From: an uncultured Bacteriovorax sp.
Lineage (GTDB): Bacteria > Bdellovibrionota > Bacteriovoracia > Bacteriovoracales > Bacteriovoracaceae
NCBI GenBank assembly: GCA_946481315.1
Contig: CAMLMH010000001.1
Span: 124,001-188,000 of the forward strand
Length of the DNA stretch: 64,000 nt
Direction of reading: 5' to 3'
Position numbers and translations under genes: made by a program. The notes below the pieces were generated by a model, which was given only the letters and a program-made list of their open reading frames with translations, did no database searches and was not told the DNA's origin. Positions 25,287 to 34,787 of this stretch are shown in pieces. The first letter of the stretch is position 1; each line of letters starts with the position of its first letter.

Positions 25287-26063
25287 ATGAAACAATTGCG
25301 CTTAATTTTTAGAATTCTTTTTTTCGCCATCGTCTTAATGGTCTATTTTCTTACAGCCGCCTTTGTCGTGATGTTGAGTGGTTTTAATTTTGAGCGTGCT
25401 CGACACACACTGACAAAAATTATCGCTGTTACCTGTCAATGCGGATTGTGGATTTTTAATATCAGGGTGATCAGGGATAATATAAAGCCATTACCGGAAA
25501 ACTACCTTCTTGTTTCCAATCACCTGAGTTACGTCGATGTTCTGGTGTTAAGCTCTCTTTTTAGAACAAGTTTCGTTACTTCCCATGAAATGCGTAAAAC
25601 TCCATTCCTGGGACAGCTCTGTCAGTTTGGTGGCTGTTTATTTGTCGATCGGAAAAACCGGCGGGGATTAAGCGCCGAGGTTGAAGAGCTGGCAAAAACT
25701 CTGCGGCAAAACGTTCCTGTGACCATTTTTCCCGAAGCGACCAGTACCAACGGAGAAGCTGTGCGGCCATTTCGAAAACCGCTCTTTCAGGCCGCGCTTA
25801 TGGCAAATGTGAAAGTCCTGCCAGTTTGCCTAAATTACGAAAGACTAGATGGTGAAAAAATTAGCTTAAAAAATCGCGATTCTGTCTTTTGGTATGGTGA
25901 TTTTCCTTTTTTTGGTCATGCTCTGAAATTATTCGCAGCTGATGAGCTGATTGTGCGGGTCACGGCATTTCACCTCATCAATGTGGAAAACAAAGATAAA
26001 TATCAGCTCACTTCTGAAGTTCAGAATCTGATTGAATCACGATATCGACAAGTCAGGGCTTAA
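25287..26063 (+). CDS. 1-acyl-sn-glycerol-3-phosphate acyltransferase (PlsC family)
   Basis: 258 residues. One or two N-terminal membrane helices (about residues 8-32) lead into the acyltransferase domain, with the catalytic motif NHLSYVD (HxxxxD), the acceptor motif LFVDRKNRRG, and FPEATSTNG. It acylates lysophosphatidic acid at the inner membrane, giving phosphatidic acid. Ornithine-lipid or other acyl acceptors are possible. No Shine-Dalgarno sequence is visible. Its end overlaps the convergent hmgA by 4 bases. Confidence 0.88.
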   Translation: MKQLRLIFRILFFAIVLMVYFLTAAFVVMLSGFNFERARHTLTKIIAVTCQCGLWIFNIRVIRDNIKPLPENYLLVSNHLSYVDVLVLSSLFRTSFVTSHEMRKTPFLGQLCQFGGCLFVDRKNRRGLSAEVEELAKTLRQNVPVTIFPEATSTNGEAVRPFRKPLFQAALMANVKVLPVCLNYERLDGEKISLKNRDSVFWYGDFPFFGHALKLFAADELIVRVTAFHLINVENKDKYQLTSEVQNLIESRYRQVRA

Positions 26064-27151
26064 CCCATCCATGATTTCCAGTAATCTTTGTTTTCATTCT
26101 TAGTAAACCAATCTGTAGGAAGTAACGGCTTTTTAGCATCAACCATGACTGCGAATTCGTCGGTATAAGTTTTCTCATCACTGGCCTTAAAGGCCTTTGG
26201 ATGTGGTCCGTGATGAATTCCTTGCGGATGAAAAGTTAAAGCACCGGCATCAATATTGTCCCGGGAAAAGAAATTCCCCTGATGATAAAAGAGGACTTCA
26301 TCGAAATCGATATTGGAGTGATAAAATGGGACCTTCAAAACTCCGTGTTTTGATTCTTCCAGCGGTCGTTCAACGAAAGAGCAAATCACAAAATTTTTCG
26401 CCACAAATGTCGTGTGAGCACTCGGGGGCATATGATAGCGATGAGAAGTTACCGGACAGAAATCATAAATTGAAAGTTTATAAGGATAACAGGACCCTTT
26501 CCATCCTGATACACAGAGAGGATTGTAAGGATAAGTGACCGTGGTTATTTTTCCTAATCGTTTGATTTCTACCTTGTATTCATTTTTATCCTGTTCCGAG
26601 CCTATGGCAGCATCAGGAACAACTATTGCAGTCTGATCATAAAGTGCATTAGGACCAAGCATTCCACGATCGGGTTGTTCAAATTCGCTGCGTGATTCGA
26701 CCTTAAATATTTTAGTTTCGGAGGTCAAATACAGCTTATAAGTCGTTCCACGGGGAATAATAATGTAGTCACCTTTTTTATAGTTCAGATGTCCATAGAC
26801 CGTTTCGAGACGTCCTGTTCCTTCGTGCATGAAATACATTTCGTCAAAATCAGCGCTACGGTAAAAATGTTCAAATGATTTAGTGTAGTGTCCTATGCTG
26901 ATGATTAAGTCTTCGTTGAGCAGGATGGGTTGAAAAATATTTTTAGATAGTTTGTCATTGTACATGGGAGGCTGACATTGAGGTTTTAAATCTCCTTCAA
27001 TGTTGGTCCATCCTACCGGGGGGCGCTGATGATATAAGTGAGAAACCCGCCCGAAAAAACCGTTGCGTCCGTGCTCTTCTTCATAATGGCCTTCAGGAAT
27101 CCGTACGTGTGCTTGTTTGGTATAAATTCCAGATGATTTAAAATTTTCCAT
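26060..27151 (-). CDS. hmgA: Homogentisate 1,2-dioxygenase-like protein
   Basis: 363 residues from ATG 27151 with GGAGAG upstream. Homogentisate dioxygenase landmarks: RVSHLYHQRPP near the N-terminus, FDEMYFMHEG, the iron-site region FYHSNIDFDEVLFYHQG and GIHHGPHP near the C-terminus. It is shorter than the roughly 440-residue mammalian-type enzyme, like other short bacterial members. It opens the homogentisate ring to maleylacetoacetate in tyrosine breakdown. Fumarylacetoacetase and an aminotransferase lie 2 kb away on the same strand. Confidence 0.85.
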   Translation of the reverse strand: MENFKSSGIYTKQAHVRIPEGHYEEEHGRNGFFGRVSHLYHQRPPVGWTNIEGDLKPQCQPPMYNDKLSKNIFQPILLNEDLIISIGHYTKSFEHFYRSADFDEMYFMHEGTGRLETVYGHLNYKKGDYIIIPRGTTYKLYLTSETKIFKVESRSEFEQPDRGMLGPNALYDQTAIVVPDAAIGSEQDKNEYKVEIKRLGKITTVTYPYNPLCVSGWKGSCYPYKLSIYDFCPVTSHRYHMPPSAHTTFVAKNFVICSFVERPLEESKHGVLKVPFYHSNIDFDEVLFYHQGNFFSRDNIDAGALTFHPQGIHHGPHPKAFKASDEKTYTDEFAVMVDAKKPLLPTDWFTKNENKDYWKSWMG

Positions 27152-27314
27152 TTCGTATCTCTCCACTCAGTTATTTAAGAATTTTCACCTATTTAATTAA
27201 ACAGAGCAAATGTCTTCGGAAAATAATGCTCCACTTATTTTCATAGGATTGCGCCATAAATGCTGTAAAAATAATGTCATGTAAATAAATATGGTTTTCG
27301 CAGGGAGCTATTTT

Positions 27315-29237
27315 ATGAAGTTCAATTTCTCGTTATCTACTAAGTTGTTTATTAATAACTTATTCTATGCAGTTCCAATTCTTGTACTGCTTTATTTGAT
27401 GTTTAGTTCATACAATAAAGAGCTTCTTTTTTCTCAGAAAGAATTGCTAGGTAACGATATTCAAAAAGTATCCATGCAGATGCTCAATACACTTATAAGG
27501 GAAAAAAGTTATAAATCTTCCATGGATGCTGAATTCGGTGCAGTCATGCAGAAATTCCGTCAATATGAATCAGATCTTCTGCTTGATAAAGAATCACTGA
27601 TGGCCAGAAAAAGAGAGCACATCAGCGAAAGCAATCTGGAGGCGACCTATGCTCAGTTCAGAGAGGGTAAAGTTACTATCAATAAAATGATAAAAGTTAT
27701 CCGTGAGCTGATCATCCATACAGGTGATACATCTAATCTGATTCTGGATCCCGACCTGGATTCATACTACTTGATGGATGTGACACTGATTGCTGCTCCC
27801 CAACTGGCAGAGCGCTTGTTTGACTTGCGGGCAATGTTAATGGACCTGAGCACGAAATCTGAAGGTCTGAATGAAGAAGATAAGATCAAACTTGCAGTAA
27901 TGGTTGCAATGGTTAATGAAGCGGACTGGGGCAGAATTGCTGCAAGCACGATGACAGCCATTAATGAAGACAAAAACTTTTATGGTAATGAAAGCCTGTT
28001 ACAAAACAATGTTGTGAAAGAGTTGGGAGAAGCCAATAAAATATTTGCTGATTTCATAACGACTTTGGATCAAGTAACCGCTGGTGATAAAGAAAAGATC
28101 ACTTCAGCTTTAACTAAACTGGAAATGGTGGTCACAATCAGTAAAGATTTTTATATTTTAAGTAATAATACATTAACAGCTCTATTAAAAACCCGTGAAG
28201 CAGCAATTATTACCAGCCGGAATCAGGCGATGATGATCGGACTTCTGTCAGCCTTTTTAGCGCTGCTGGTATCAGTGCTTACATCCAAAAATTTTAAACA
28301 AGGTACGAAAAAAATCTCAGAGGCACTGTCGCAATTAATGGGAGCAGTGACGATTAATGCTCAGGCTAGTGAAAAACTTACTGAGACTTCCAGCAGTCTT
28401 TCGTCTGTTTCCAGTCAGCAAGCCTCTGCTGTTCAGGAAACCATGAGTTCTCTTTTTGAAATAAATTCTATGTCAGAAAAAAACTCTGAGCATATTCGTT
28501 TATCCACACATAAATCAGACATCGGAAAGGAACAGGCTATTGTAGGTAAAGAAGCTATAACTAAGATGGCAACTACGATAAAAAGTATTTCGGAAACAAA
28601 CCAGCGATTCTTCAATGAGATTCAGACCAGCAATGATGAATTAAGAGTGATTGTAAAGATTATCTCGGATATCTCTGAACGGACTAAGGTTATCAATGAT
28701 ATTGTTTTTCAGACGCGGCTGCTGTCATTCAATGCTTCGGTCGAAGCGGCCAGAGCAGGAGAACATGGAAAAGGTTTTGCGGTGGTTGCGGAAGAAATTG
28801 GTAAACTGGCCCAGATCAGTGGTAATTCTGCCAGAGAGATTAATGAGATTTTAGGAACTGCAACTTCTCAGGTAGAGACTATTATTTCAACAATGAGCTC
28901 CCGTGTAGCACAGCTGACTAATGAAGCTCAGATTCAACTTGCCTCTGGAGAATCTATAACTAATGAGTGCGTTCATTCGCTTAATGAAATTGTACTGAAT
29001 ATTTCAGAGCTTTCTGCCATGATGAATGATGTTTCCAATGCAATTGGTGAGCAGTCAAAAGGCTATTCAGAAATCACTAAAGCCATTGGACAGATTGATG
29101 AGGGGATACATTTTGGTCTGGGGCTTTCTCAGGAAACTTCACAAAGTGCTCAGAAACTCCACGTTCAGGTAGGCGAGCTCAGACGAATCGTGAAGACCAT
29201 TGAAAAAGAAGTCTTAGGCGTGGAGCAAATGGGCTAA
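27315..29237 (+). CDS. Methyl-accepting chemotaxis protein
   Basis: 640 residues from ATG 27315 with AGGGAG upstream. TM1 is at about residues 13-32 and TM2 at about 300-322. Between them is a roughly 270-residue helical sensor domain. After TM2 I see no convincing HAMP domain; the chain passes into the long cytoplasmic coiled coil, with the conserved hairpin tip near residues 455-490 ([18 protein letters not shown]). It senses an unknown ligand and signals through CheW/CheA, which are not in this window. The CheR and CheB at 44-45 kb are in a separate operon. Confidence 0.9.
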   Translation: MKFNFSLSTKLFINNLFYAVPILVLLYLMFSSYNKELLFSQKELLGNDIQKVSMQMLNTLIREKSYKSSMDAEFGAVMQKFRQYESDLLLDKESLMARKREHISESNLEATYAQFREGKVTINKMIKVIRELIIHTGDTSNLILDPDLDSYYLMDVTLIAAPQLAERLFDLRAMLMDLSTKSEGLNEEDKIKLAVMVAMVNEADWGRIAASTMTAINEDKNFYGNESLLQNNVVKELGEANKIFADFITTLDQVTAGDKEKITSALTKLEMVVTISKDFYILSNNTLTALLKTREAAIITSRNQAMMIGLLSAFLALLVSVLTSKNFKQGTKKISEALSQLMGAVTINAQASEKLTETSSSLSSVSSQQASAVQETMSSLFEINSMSEKNSEHIRLSTHKSDIGKEQAIVGKEAITKMATTIKSISETNQRFFNEIQTSNDELRVIVKIISDISERTKVINDIVFQTRLLSFNASVEAARAGEHGKGFAVVAEEIGKLAQISGNSAREINEILGTATSQVETIISTMSSRVAQLTNEAQIQLASGESITNECVHSLNEIVLNISELSAMMNDVSNAIGEQSKGYSEITKAIGQIDEGIHFGLGLSQETSQSAQKLHVQVGELRRIVKTIEKEVLGVEQMG

Positions 29238-30241
29238 TAAGCCCTTTTGCTTCCCACTTTATTTATTAATTTGCCGATTTTTTCAATTTCCAGTTCCAGG
29301 ATGTCCCCCGGTTTGATCCATTTATCCAGTTCCAGACCGCATCCGGTCCCCACCGTTCCTGAACCAAATAGATCTCCGGCAAGAATCCATTCATCTTTTG
29401 CTACATGAGTGATCATCTGTTCCCAGCTGAAATGCGAATCACCCGAATAGCCTCGTGACCATTCTTCGCCATTAACTTTTGCCGTCATCAGGAGATTGGG
29501 TTCAATAGATTCAAAATCGTCAACAGTTGTGATGACTGGTCCAATGATCGAACAGAAATCTTTACCTTTAGCCGGGCCCAGACGAATGATCATTTCTTTG
29601 CGCTGAATATCCCGTGCGGAAATATCATTGAGAATGGTAAAACCAAAAACATGTTTGTGAGCATCTTTTGCTTTTACATTGTAGCCGTCGAGACCTATGA
29701 CCATTCCTAACTCAAGTTCGTAATCAAGAATATCTGTGTAAGAAGGCCAGAGGATTTCGTCCTGTGGTCCAATAAAGCCTGCTGTTGCGCCTTTATAGTA
29801 AGCCGGTATTTCATACCAGGCTTCAGGAATTTTTTCGTTACGTTTTTTGAAACCTACGGCAACATGTTTTTCATGAGCATAAAAATCCCGGTACGTCTCT
29901 ATTTTATCCAGCGGGGCACCCAGAGTTACTTGTTTCTGATCGAGCTTTAAGAGATAGCGGGTGCCGTCTTTCATCTGTATGGTTCCGCATTTTTCCAGAA
30001 ACATCTTCATGCCTAAAGCTTCATGCAGTATCTCCAGAGGATTTTCCCGCAGCCGAAGTAATTGATGCAATGATGGGGGACAGTAAATGTTTGCTCTTTC
30101 CCTCGGATTAAAGCGCCCTTCGCGTTCATAATCACAGGCAAACGCAAGATTGGGATCGAGGATTGTTTGGTCATCTATCAGTATTCCAAGTCTTCTGTCG
30201 CAGCCATATTGATGGTGATGAAGATAGGTTACGACTTTCAT
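29234..30241 (-). CDS. Fumarylacetoacetate hydrolase family protein
   Basis: 335 residues. The C-terminal FAH fold shows [11 protein letters not shown] (metal-binding acidic residues), [24 protein letters not shown] and a [12 protein letters not shown] motif. With hmgA nearby the likely reaction is fumarylacetoacetate to fumarate plus acetoacetate, the last step of tyrosine catabolism. Its start overlaps the end of the upstream aminotransferase gene by 4 bases, so the two are coupled. Confidence 0.85.
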   Translation of the reverse strand: MKVVTYLHHHQYGCDRRLGILIDDQTILDPNLAFACDYEREGRFNPRERANIYCPPSLHQLLRLRENPLEILHEALGMKMFLEKCGTIQMKDGTRYLLKLDQKQVTLGAPLDKIETYRDFYAHEKHVAVGFKKRNEKIPEAWYEIPAYYKGATAGFIGPQDEILWPSYTDILDYELELGMVIGLDGYNVKAKDAHKHVFGFTILNDISARDIQRKEMIIRLGPAKGKDFCSIIGPVITTVDDFESIEPNLLMTAKVNGEEWSRGYSGDSHFSWEQMITHVAKDEWILAGDLFGSGTVGTGCGLELDKWIKPGDILELEIEKIGKLINKVGSKRAY

Positions 30242-31386
30242 GCTTTCGGTCTCCCATATCGTTTGTTGTATTCAGGCAGGACAGCTTCCATGGCTTCAAA
30301 AAAATGCTTCATTTCACTTTTTTTGCCCAGTGAAACACGCACAAAGTCCGGCATTTCGTTGGCCTTAAGCTGACGGATGATGACTCCATGATCCAGCAAT
30401 CGATCAAATAAATAGGCAGAGGCAGCCTCTGAGCCTGTTTTGAAAGCGATAAAGTTTGCAACCGATTTTATAGGATTAAATTCGTGTTTTGTGAGAAATT
30501 CAAAAGTTTCTTCATATCGACGACGATTGTTATTCACCGTTCTCCGAAGGTGAGGTTTATCATCAACTGCACCCACTGCACCCATTTGAGCAATCAATCC
30601 AGGCTCAAAAGGTAATTTTACTTTGGTCAAATTTGCGATCAGGTCTTCATGTCCAAATCCATAACCAATTCGTATACCGGAGAGACCATAGGCTTTGGAG
30701 AAAGTCCGTAAGGTTATAACATTGTCATAACGGTAATCCATTGAATCGGGATAATCGGGCGTTTCTTTGGCAAATTCGAAGTAAGCTTCATCCAGGATAA
30801 CTAAAACGTGAGAGGGTACATAGGACATTAAAATATCAAATTCTGTTTTGGTTATATAAGTACCGGTTGGATTGTTGGGATTGCAAATATAAATGACTTT
30901 CGTCTTAGAGGTAATACTTTTCCCCAAAGCTACGACATCAAAACGATAATCGCTGGTCAGAGGAACAGTTTTAATTTTTGCACCTACTCCCCGGAAGATA
31001 ATTGAAAAGCCGATAAAAGTATGTTCACTGGTGAGAATTTCCTGTCCGGGCTGAACAAAGGCCCGGGCAATATAGGCCATTATCCCCTCAGATCCGTTAC
31101 CCAGAATGATGTTTTCATTTTTTAACTTATATAGTTTTGAGAGTGACGTTTTCAACATATAAGCATTCATGTCCGGATAACGATGCACATCCCAGAGTGC
31201 CATGGTCATCTGCCTGATGGCATAGGGAGAGGGTCCCAGCGGGTTTTCATTGCTGGCCAGCTTGGAGACACGAGTTAACCCCCTCTCCCGGGTGAGTTCA
31301 TCGATGGGCTTACCGGCCTGATAGACTTGTAGGTTACGAACATACTCAGGTACTAGAGTCTGGATTTGATCAGAAATTTCCGACAT
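30238..31386 (-). CDS. HisC-like class I/II aminotransferase, possibly tyrosine aminotransferase
   Basis: 382 residues from ATG 31386. PLP landmarks: SNENPLGPSP, YICNPNNPTGT, ILDEAYFEFA and the Schiff-base Lys in TFSKAYGLSGIRIGYG. By sequence it looks like histidinol-phosphate aminotransferase, but it is coupled to fumarylacetoacetase rather than his genes. HisC-like enzymes often accept aromatic amino acids, so tyrosine to 4-hydroxyphenylpyruvate is a reasonable inference. Confidence 0.85.
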   Translation of the reverse strand: MSEISDQIQTLVPEYVRNLQVYQAGKPIDELTRERGLTRVSKLASNENPLGPSPYAIRQMTMALWDVHRYPDMNAYMLKTSLSKLYKLKNENIILGNGSEGIMAYIARAFVQPGQEILTSEHTFIGFSIIFRGVGAKIKTVPLTSDYRFDVVALGKSITSKTKVIYICNPNNPTGTYITKTEFDILMSYVPSHVLVILDEAYFEFAKETPDYPDSMDYRYDNVITLRTFSKAYGLSGIRIGYGFGHEDLIANLTKVKLPFEPGLIAQMGAVGAVDDKPHLRRTVNNNRRRYEETFEFLTKHEFNPIKSVANFIAFKTGSEAASAYLFDRLLDHGVIIRQLKANEMPDFVRVSLGKKSEMKHFFEAMEAVLPEYNKRYGRPKA

Positions 31387-31476
31387 AACATTCTTCTCAT
31401 TTAAAGCTAAAATAGGAATTATAATCACTAAAAGATACCCTTTTTTGTATCTAAGGGCAAAGCAACAGGACATTTA

Positions 31477-31860
31477 ATGGCCGGATTCGCACATGAGCAC
31501 TTAGAAAAAATCAGCAAAGGGATTGAGCTTTTTAACGCTGAGAAATATTGGGAATGCCACGAAGAGCTTGAAGATCCCTGGATTGAAGAGCCAGGTCCGG
31601 TGCGGAATGTTTACTGGGCCGTCATTCAGGTTGCGGTTTCTCTTTTTCACTATCGACAGGGAAATCTTACCGGTGCGCGGGGTATGCTGGCAAAGGCCAG
31701 GCAAAAATTTGATCGCTGTGAAGCTTTGCATGTAGAAAGCGACCTGTTGTATGAAAAATTAAGCTGGAAAAAACTGAAAGAACTGGTGCGCGCCGTCCCC
31801 CGGGAGCCTCAGTTGTCGGATTTCGATAAACTTTTTGCTTTCAGATTTGAGGAATTTTAA
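31477..31860 (+). CDS. DUF309 family protein
   Basis: 127 residues. The DUF309 signature is plain: FNAEKYWECHEELEDPW followed by NVYWAVIQVAVSLFHYRQGN and a helical tail. The His/Glu pair in CHEELE is the conserved feature. The family's function is unknown. A TATAAT lies at 31420-31425. The next gene's ATG immediately follows its stop, so the two form an operon. Confidence 0.85.
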   Translation: MAGFAHEHLEKISKGIELFNAEKYWECHEELEDPWIEEPGPVRNVYWAVIQVAVSLFHYRQGNLTGARGMLAKARQKFDRCEALHVESDLLYEKLSWKKLKELVRAVPREPQLSDFDKLFAFRFEEF

Positions 31861-32862
31861 ATGGAATTGCAGGATATAAAAAAAATTTTAGTAAAACTTC
31901 CTCGTCAGTCTCAGGAATTATTTGAAGTTTTTCCTTTTTTGGTCACTTTGAGTGAAGAATTTCCCAAAGCCGAAATTGATCTTATCACCGAGGATGGAGG
32001 ATCGCAGGGACTGCATTATCTTCCCTTTAAGTTCAAAGTGTTCGAAAGACCAGTGTCCAAACAAAGTCTGATTGAGACGCATCATTATTGCGCTAATTTG
32101 CATGATGTATTTAATATCGATCTTTTCTTAGACCTGGAGAATTCTCTCAATTCTGCTTTCATGGGATTTAATTTTCGGGCAAAAGAAAGAGTCGGCTACG
32201 AGGTGAAGTGGAATAAATATTTTCTCACAAAACGTTTCTTAAATCCAGTTGGTCAAACGACAGAACAAATGACAATGAAGTTGCTGGAAGCGTATTTGGG
32301 ACGTAGTTTTGCTGATGTCCGAATCCAGAAGTCACTGGAGTTTGCAGCGATGGCAGAAAAAATAGAGCCATTGTTTAAAGTGGTTGAACCACCTAAGTTT
32401 ATTCTCGTGATGCTGGATAATTTTATTAATGTTTCACGACAAATAGAAACATGGAAAAGTTTTTTTGATTGTTTTGAAAATCAGAAGTTTGCTATCTGGT
32501 CTAAAGAAGACGAAGGAGTTATTTCTGATTTGTTCGCGAGCATTGATCTGGGGAAAAATAATTTATATATGCATCGGGGAGCCGATCCAAAAGAAATGAC
32601 TTATCTCTTAAGTAAGGTGAATGGTGTTATTGTTAATAACACCTGGGCAGAAGGGCTGTGCAATTATCATGGCGTGGATGCCTTTAGCATCCTGGAGTCA
32701 ACGTCCCATCATCATCCCAGATATGATTATTTTAAGTTTAAACCGCGTAGGCTCATTGTTTCTCCCAATGCTCCGCTCAAGCTTGTCACTGTGGGAGAAG
32801 AAAAAGAATTCGGTTCAATGAATGAATTTATTGATCTGCTCCATTTTTCATTTATGCTCTAA
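31861..32862 (+). CDS. Glycosyltransferase family 9-like protein
   Basis: 333 residues. The N-terminal Rossmann half (ILVKLPRQSQELFEVFPFL, then EFPKAEIDLI) and the middle RVGYEVKWNKYFLTKR stretch resemble heptosyltransferases of GT9 (WaaC/WaaF type). The C-terminal donor-site motif normally containing a His-Ala pair is altered to NNTWAEGLCNYHG. It may add heptose or another sugar to lipopolysaccharide on the cytoplasmic face; the donor is uncertain. Coupled to DUF309. Confidence 0.6.
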   Translation: MELQDIKKILVKLPRQSQELFEVFPFLVTLSEEFPKAEIDLITEDGGSQGLHYLPFKFKVFERPVSKQSLIETHHYCANLHDVFNIDLFLDLENSLNSAFMGFNFRAKERVGYEVKWNKYFLTKRFLNPVGQTTEQMTMKLLEAYLGRSFADVRIQKSLEFAAMAEKIEPLFKVVEPPKFILVMLDNFINVSRQIETWKSFFDCFENQKFAIWSKEDEGVISDLFASIDLGKNNLYMHRGADPKEMTYLLSKVNGVIVNNTWAEGLCNYHGVDAFSILESTSHHHPRYDYFKFKPRRLIVSPNAPLKLVTVGEEKEFGSMNEFIDLLHFSFML

Positions 32863-33247
32863 ATAGTGAGTTGACGTGCAATTCATTGATAACTTTTTTA
32901 ACACCCGATACTTCACGCGCCAAATCTTCGGCGGCTCCGCGCATACCATTATATGGTACTGAACCGGTCAGGTGAACACATCCATCACTGACTTCAACAT
33001 CCATGTCCGTGGCATCGATGTCCCTGCTGTGAAATAATAAACGGCAAACATCTTCCTCGATACTTTCATCCGAACGCGTATAACCTTTCGGTCCCACCCC
33101 GACAAAAGTTCTTTTCACCGGTCTGTTATATTCTTCTTCGCTGTAATCATTCCATTCATTAGGAGAAGCGTTACCATAAGGGTTACCTGTCCAATAATTG
33201 TCGTCGCTGAAGTTACGGTCATTGTCGGGGCGATTATTTGATTGCAT
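32852..33247 (-). CDS. BON-domain protein
   Basis: 131 residues from ATG 33247 (AGGAG upstream). The first 60 residues are polar, rich in Asn, Asp and Tyr and probably disordered. Residues 65-128 form one BON domain with the GCVHLTGSVP strand and REVSGVKKVINEL. BON domains bind phospholipid and occur in envelope-stress proteins, but no signal peptide is seen. Its last 11 bases overlap the convergent glycosyltransferase. Confidence 0.8.
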   Translation of the reverse strand: MQSNNRPDNDRNFSDDNYWTGNPYGNASPNEWNDYSEEEYNRPVKRTFVGVGPKGYTRSDESIEEDVCRLLFHSRDIDATDMDVEVSDGCVHLTGSVPYNGMRGAAEDLAREVSGVKKVINELHVNSLFRA

Positions 33248-33328
33248 AGCTATGACTCCTGACAAAGGTTCTTCTTCTCTAAAGAAGAAGCACAAAACTT
33301 GCCAGTAAGACTTAGTATTGTAGTTTGC

Positions 33329-33353
33329 AAAAAAAGGCCCTCAAGTGAGGGCC
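33329..33353 (-). terminator. Intrinsic terminator of the three-repeat secreted protein gene
   Basis: On the minus strand a 7-bp perfect stem GGCCCTC/GAGGGCC with a 4-base loop is followed by seven T residues. It lies about 35 bases past the stop of the gene ending at 33388. Confidence 0.9.
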
Positions 33354-33387
33354 TGGGAGTGTGTAGAGAATCAGACTTTTTTCATTC

Positions 33388-34629
33388 TTATCTGAGGTTA
33401 AGAACGATTCGGTCGATATCAATCATTCCCATTCGAACTGAAAGCTGAAGCTCTCTTAGTCGGGCGAAGTTTAGTGATGTCAGGCGAACAATTTGAGCTC
33501 CGCCTGAAAGCATAGTAGGGTTGCTACAAGTTATTGTCTGGAAAGATCCTTCAACCAGCTGACAAAGTTTAACTTTAGAAGCCATATCTGCATTTCTTAA
33601 AACGAGCTCAACTGATTCAACAATTCGGTCTTCGTGTCTGCGGTCAATTCTCATGAGGTCGAGAAGTGAAACACCATTAGTATCGTATAAGCGCTGGTTC
33701 ACGATTTGCTCGATTCTTCTTTCAACGGGAAAACCCGGACCTGGTCCTGGAACTCCACGAGTTTCGATTTCAAGGCTCACTTCTTCAATTACTACGTTAC
33801 CGCGAACCTGCAGACGAAGACCTCTGATTTCCTGACCGATTCTCTGACCGCCAACTTCAAAGGATAGTCTGCTGCTTGAAAAACCAATCAACTGTGACAT
33901 TCCCACTGACTGATCGTTAATGTGAAGTTGTGCTTCACCGTTGCCGCGAGCTGAACGGGCGAGAATTGTTACCCTGCGAAGAGACTGGCCTTGACGTTCA
34001 TTGGCTAGATTGAACAATCTGAATAAATGCAGGCCACCTTCACCCTGGATAGTTTCATTAAGTTGTTGTCTGACAATTTCAACTTGTGGCCGACCTGGAT
34101 CAACTGGGCCAGGGCCAGGAGGAGTGTGAGTTCGAAGAACATGAAAGATAACTTTTTCAACATAAATTCTCCCGCGCATTTCTAAGTCTAGTGAACGAAG
34201 AGACCTACCAACTGTATTCGTAAATGGATCCAATTTGAAAGGATGTTTTTCCATTGCTCTGGGTAAAGTCACTGTCGCATGTGAGCTCAGCTGTCCGTTA
34301 ACAAGCAGACGAGCCTGGCCATTGCCATGTTCAGATGAAGCATGAATGACGACTTTGTGAATAGATTCGCCTTGTAAACGGGCGCGGGTATAAGCATCGG
34401 CCAGTAAGTCTAAGCGACTCTGGCCCATAAAATATTGTCTAACCTGAACTTCTTCTCTGCGCATATCTTCTTCGCGTTCAGATCCATTTCCCCATGGATC
34501 ACGGGAATCTTCCCAAGGGTCGGTTTCGCGACCGGGACGTGGATCTCGTCCTGGGCGTATAACATCGGCGAAAGCGGCAGCGGAAAGTGAGAGTAGCAGT
34601 GAACTGACGATGAGTTTTTTAAGATTCAT
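33388..34629 (-). CDS. Secreted protein with three internal repeats
   Basis: 413 residues, signal peptide MNLKKLIVSSLLLSLSAAAFA. After an acidic/Arg-rich linker come three related modules of about 100 residues (starting near 60, 180 and 300). Each begins with an (R/N)Q-x-L/F-type helix and a strand such as IHKVVIHASSEHGNGQARL or LRRVTILARSARGNGEAQL. Pro-Gly linkers (PPGPGPVDPG, VPGPGPGFP) separate them. The modules look like beta-sandwich domains that may bind glycans or form a surface stalk. No known family. A strong terminator follows. Confidence 0.65.
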   Translation of the reverse strand: MNLKKLIVSSLLLSLSAAAFADVIRPGRDPRPGRETDPWEDSRDPWGNGSEREEDMRREEVQVRQYFMGQSRLDLLADAYTRARLQGESIHKVVIHASSEHGNGQARLLVNGQLSSHATVTLPRAMEKHPFKLDPFTNTVGRSLRSLDLEMRGRIYVEKVIFHVLRTHTPPGPGPVDPGRPQVEIVRQQLNETIQGEGGLHLFRLFNLANERQGQSLRRVTILARSARGNGEAQLHINDQSVGMSQLIGFSSSRLSFEVGGQRIGQEIRGLRLQVRGNVVIEEVSLEIETRGVPGPGPGFPVERRIEQIVNQRLYDTNGVSLLDLMRIDRRHEDRIVESVELVLRNADMASKVKLCQLVEGSFQTITCSNPTMLSGGAQIVRLTSLNFARLRELQLSVRMGMIDIDRIVLNLR

Positions 34630-34710
34630 TTTTCCCCCTCAGAAAAAAGCCTGAGAACACAGGCAATCTTGAGAGAGCAAGCACCATGCCACGAAAAACC
34701 GACAAAATCG

Positions 34711-34739
34711 GTTTCATCCTGACATCTTTTAGCTATAAT
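34711..34739 (+). promoter_or_regulatory. dapF promoter
   Basis: A consensus TATAAT (34734-34739) lies 49 bp before the dapF ATG. The best -35 at 17 bp spacing is a weak GTTTCA (34711-34716). Confidence 0.45.
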
Positions 34740-34787
34740 CAGGGCTATTTCGACACCGCTAAAGGTGTTTTCTGGAGCCAGTGAGCG

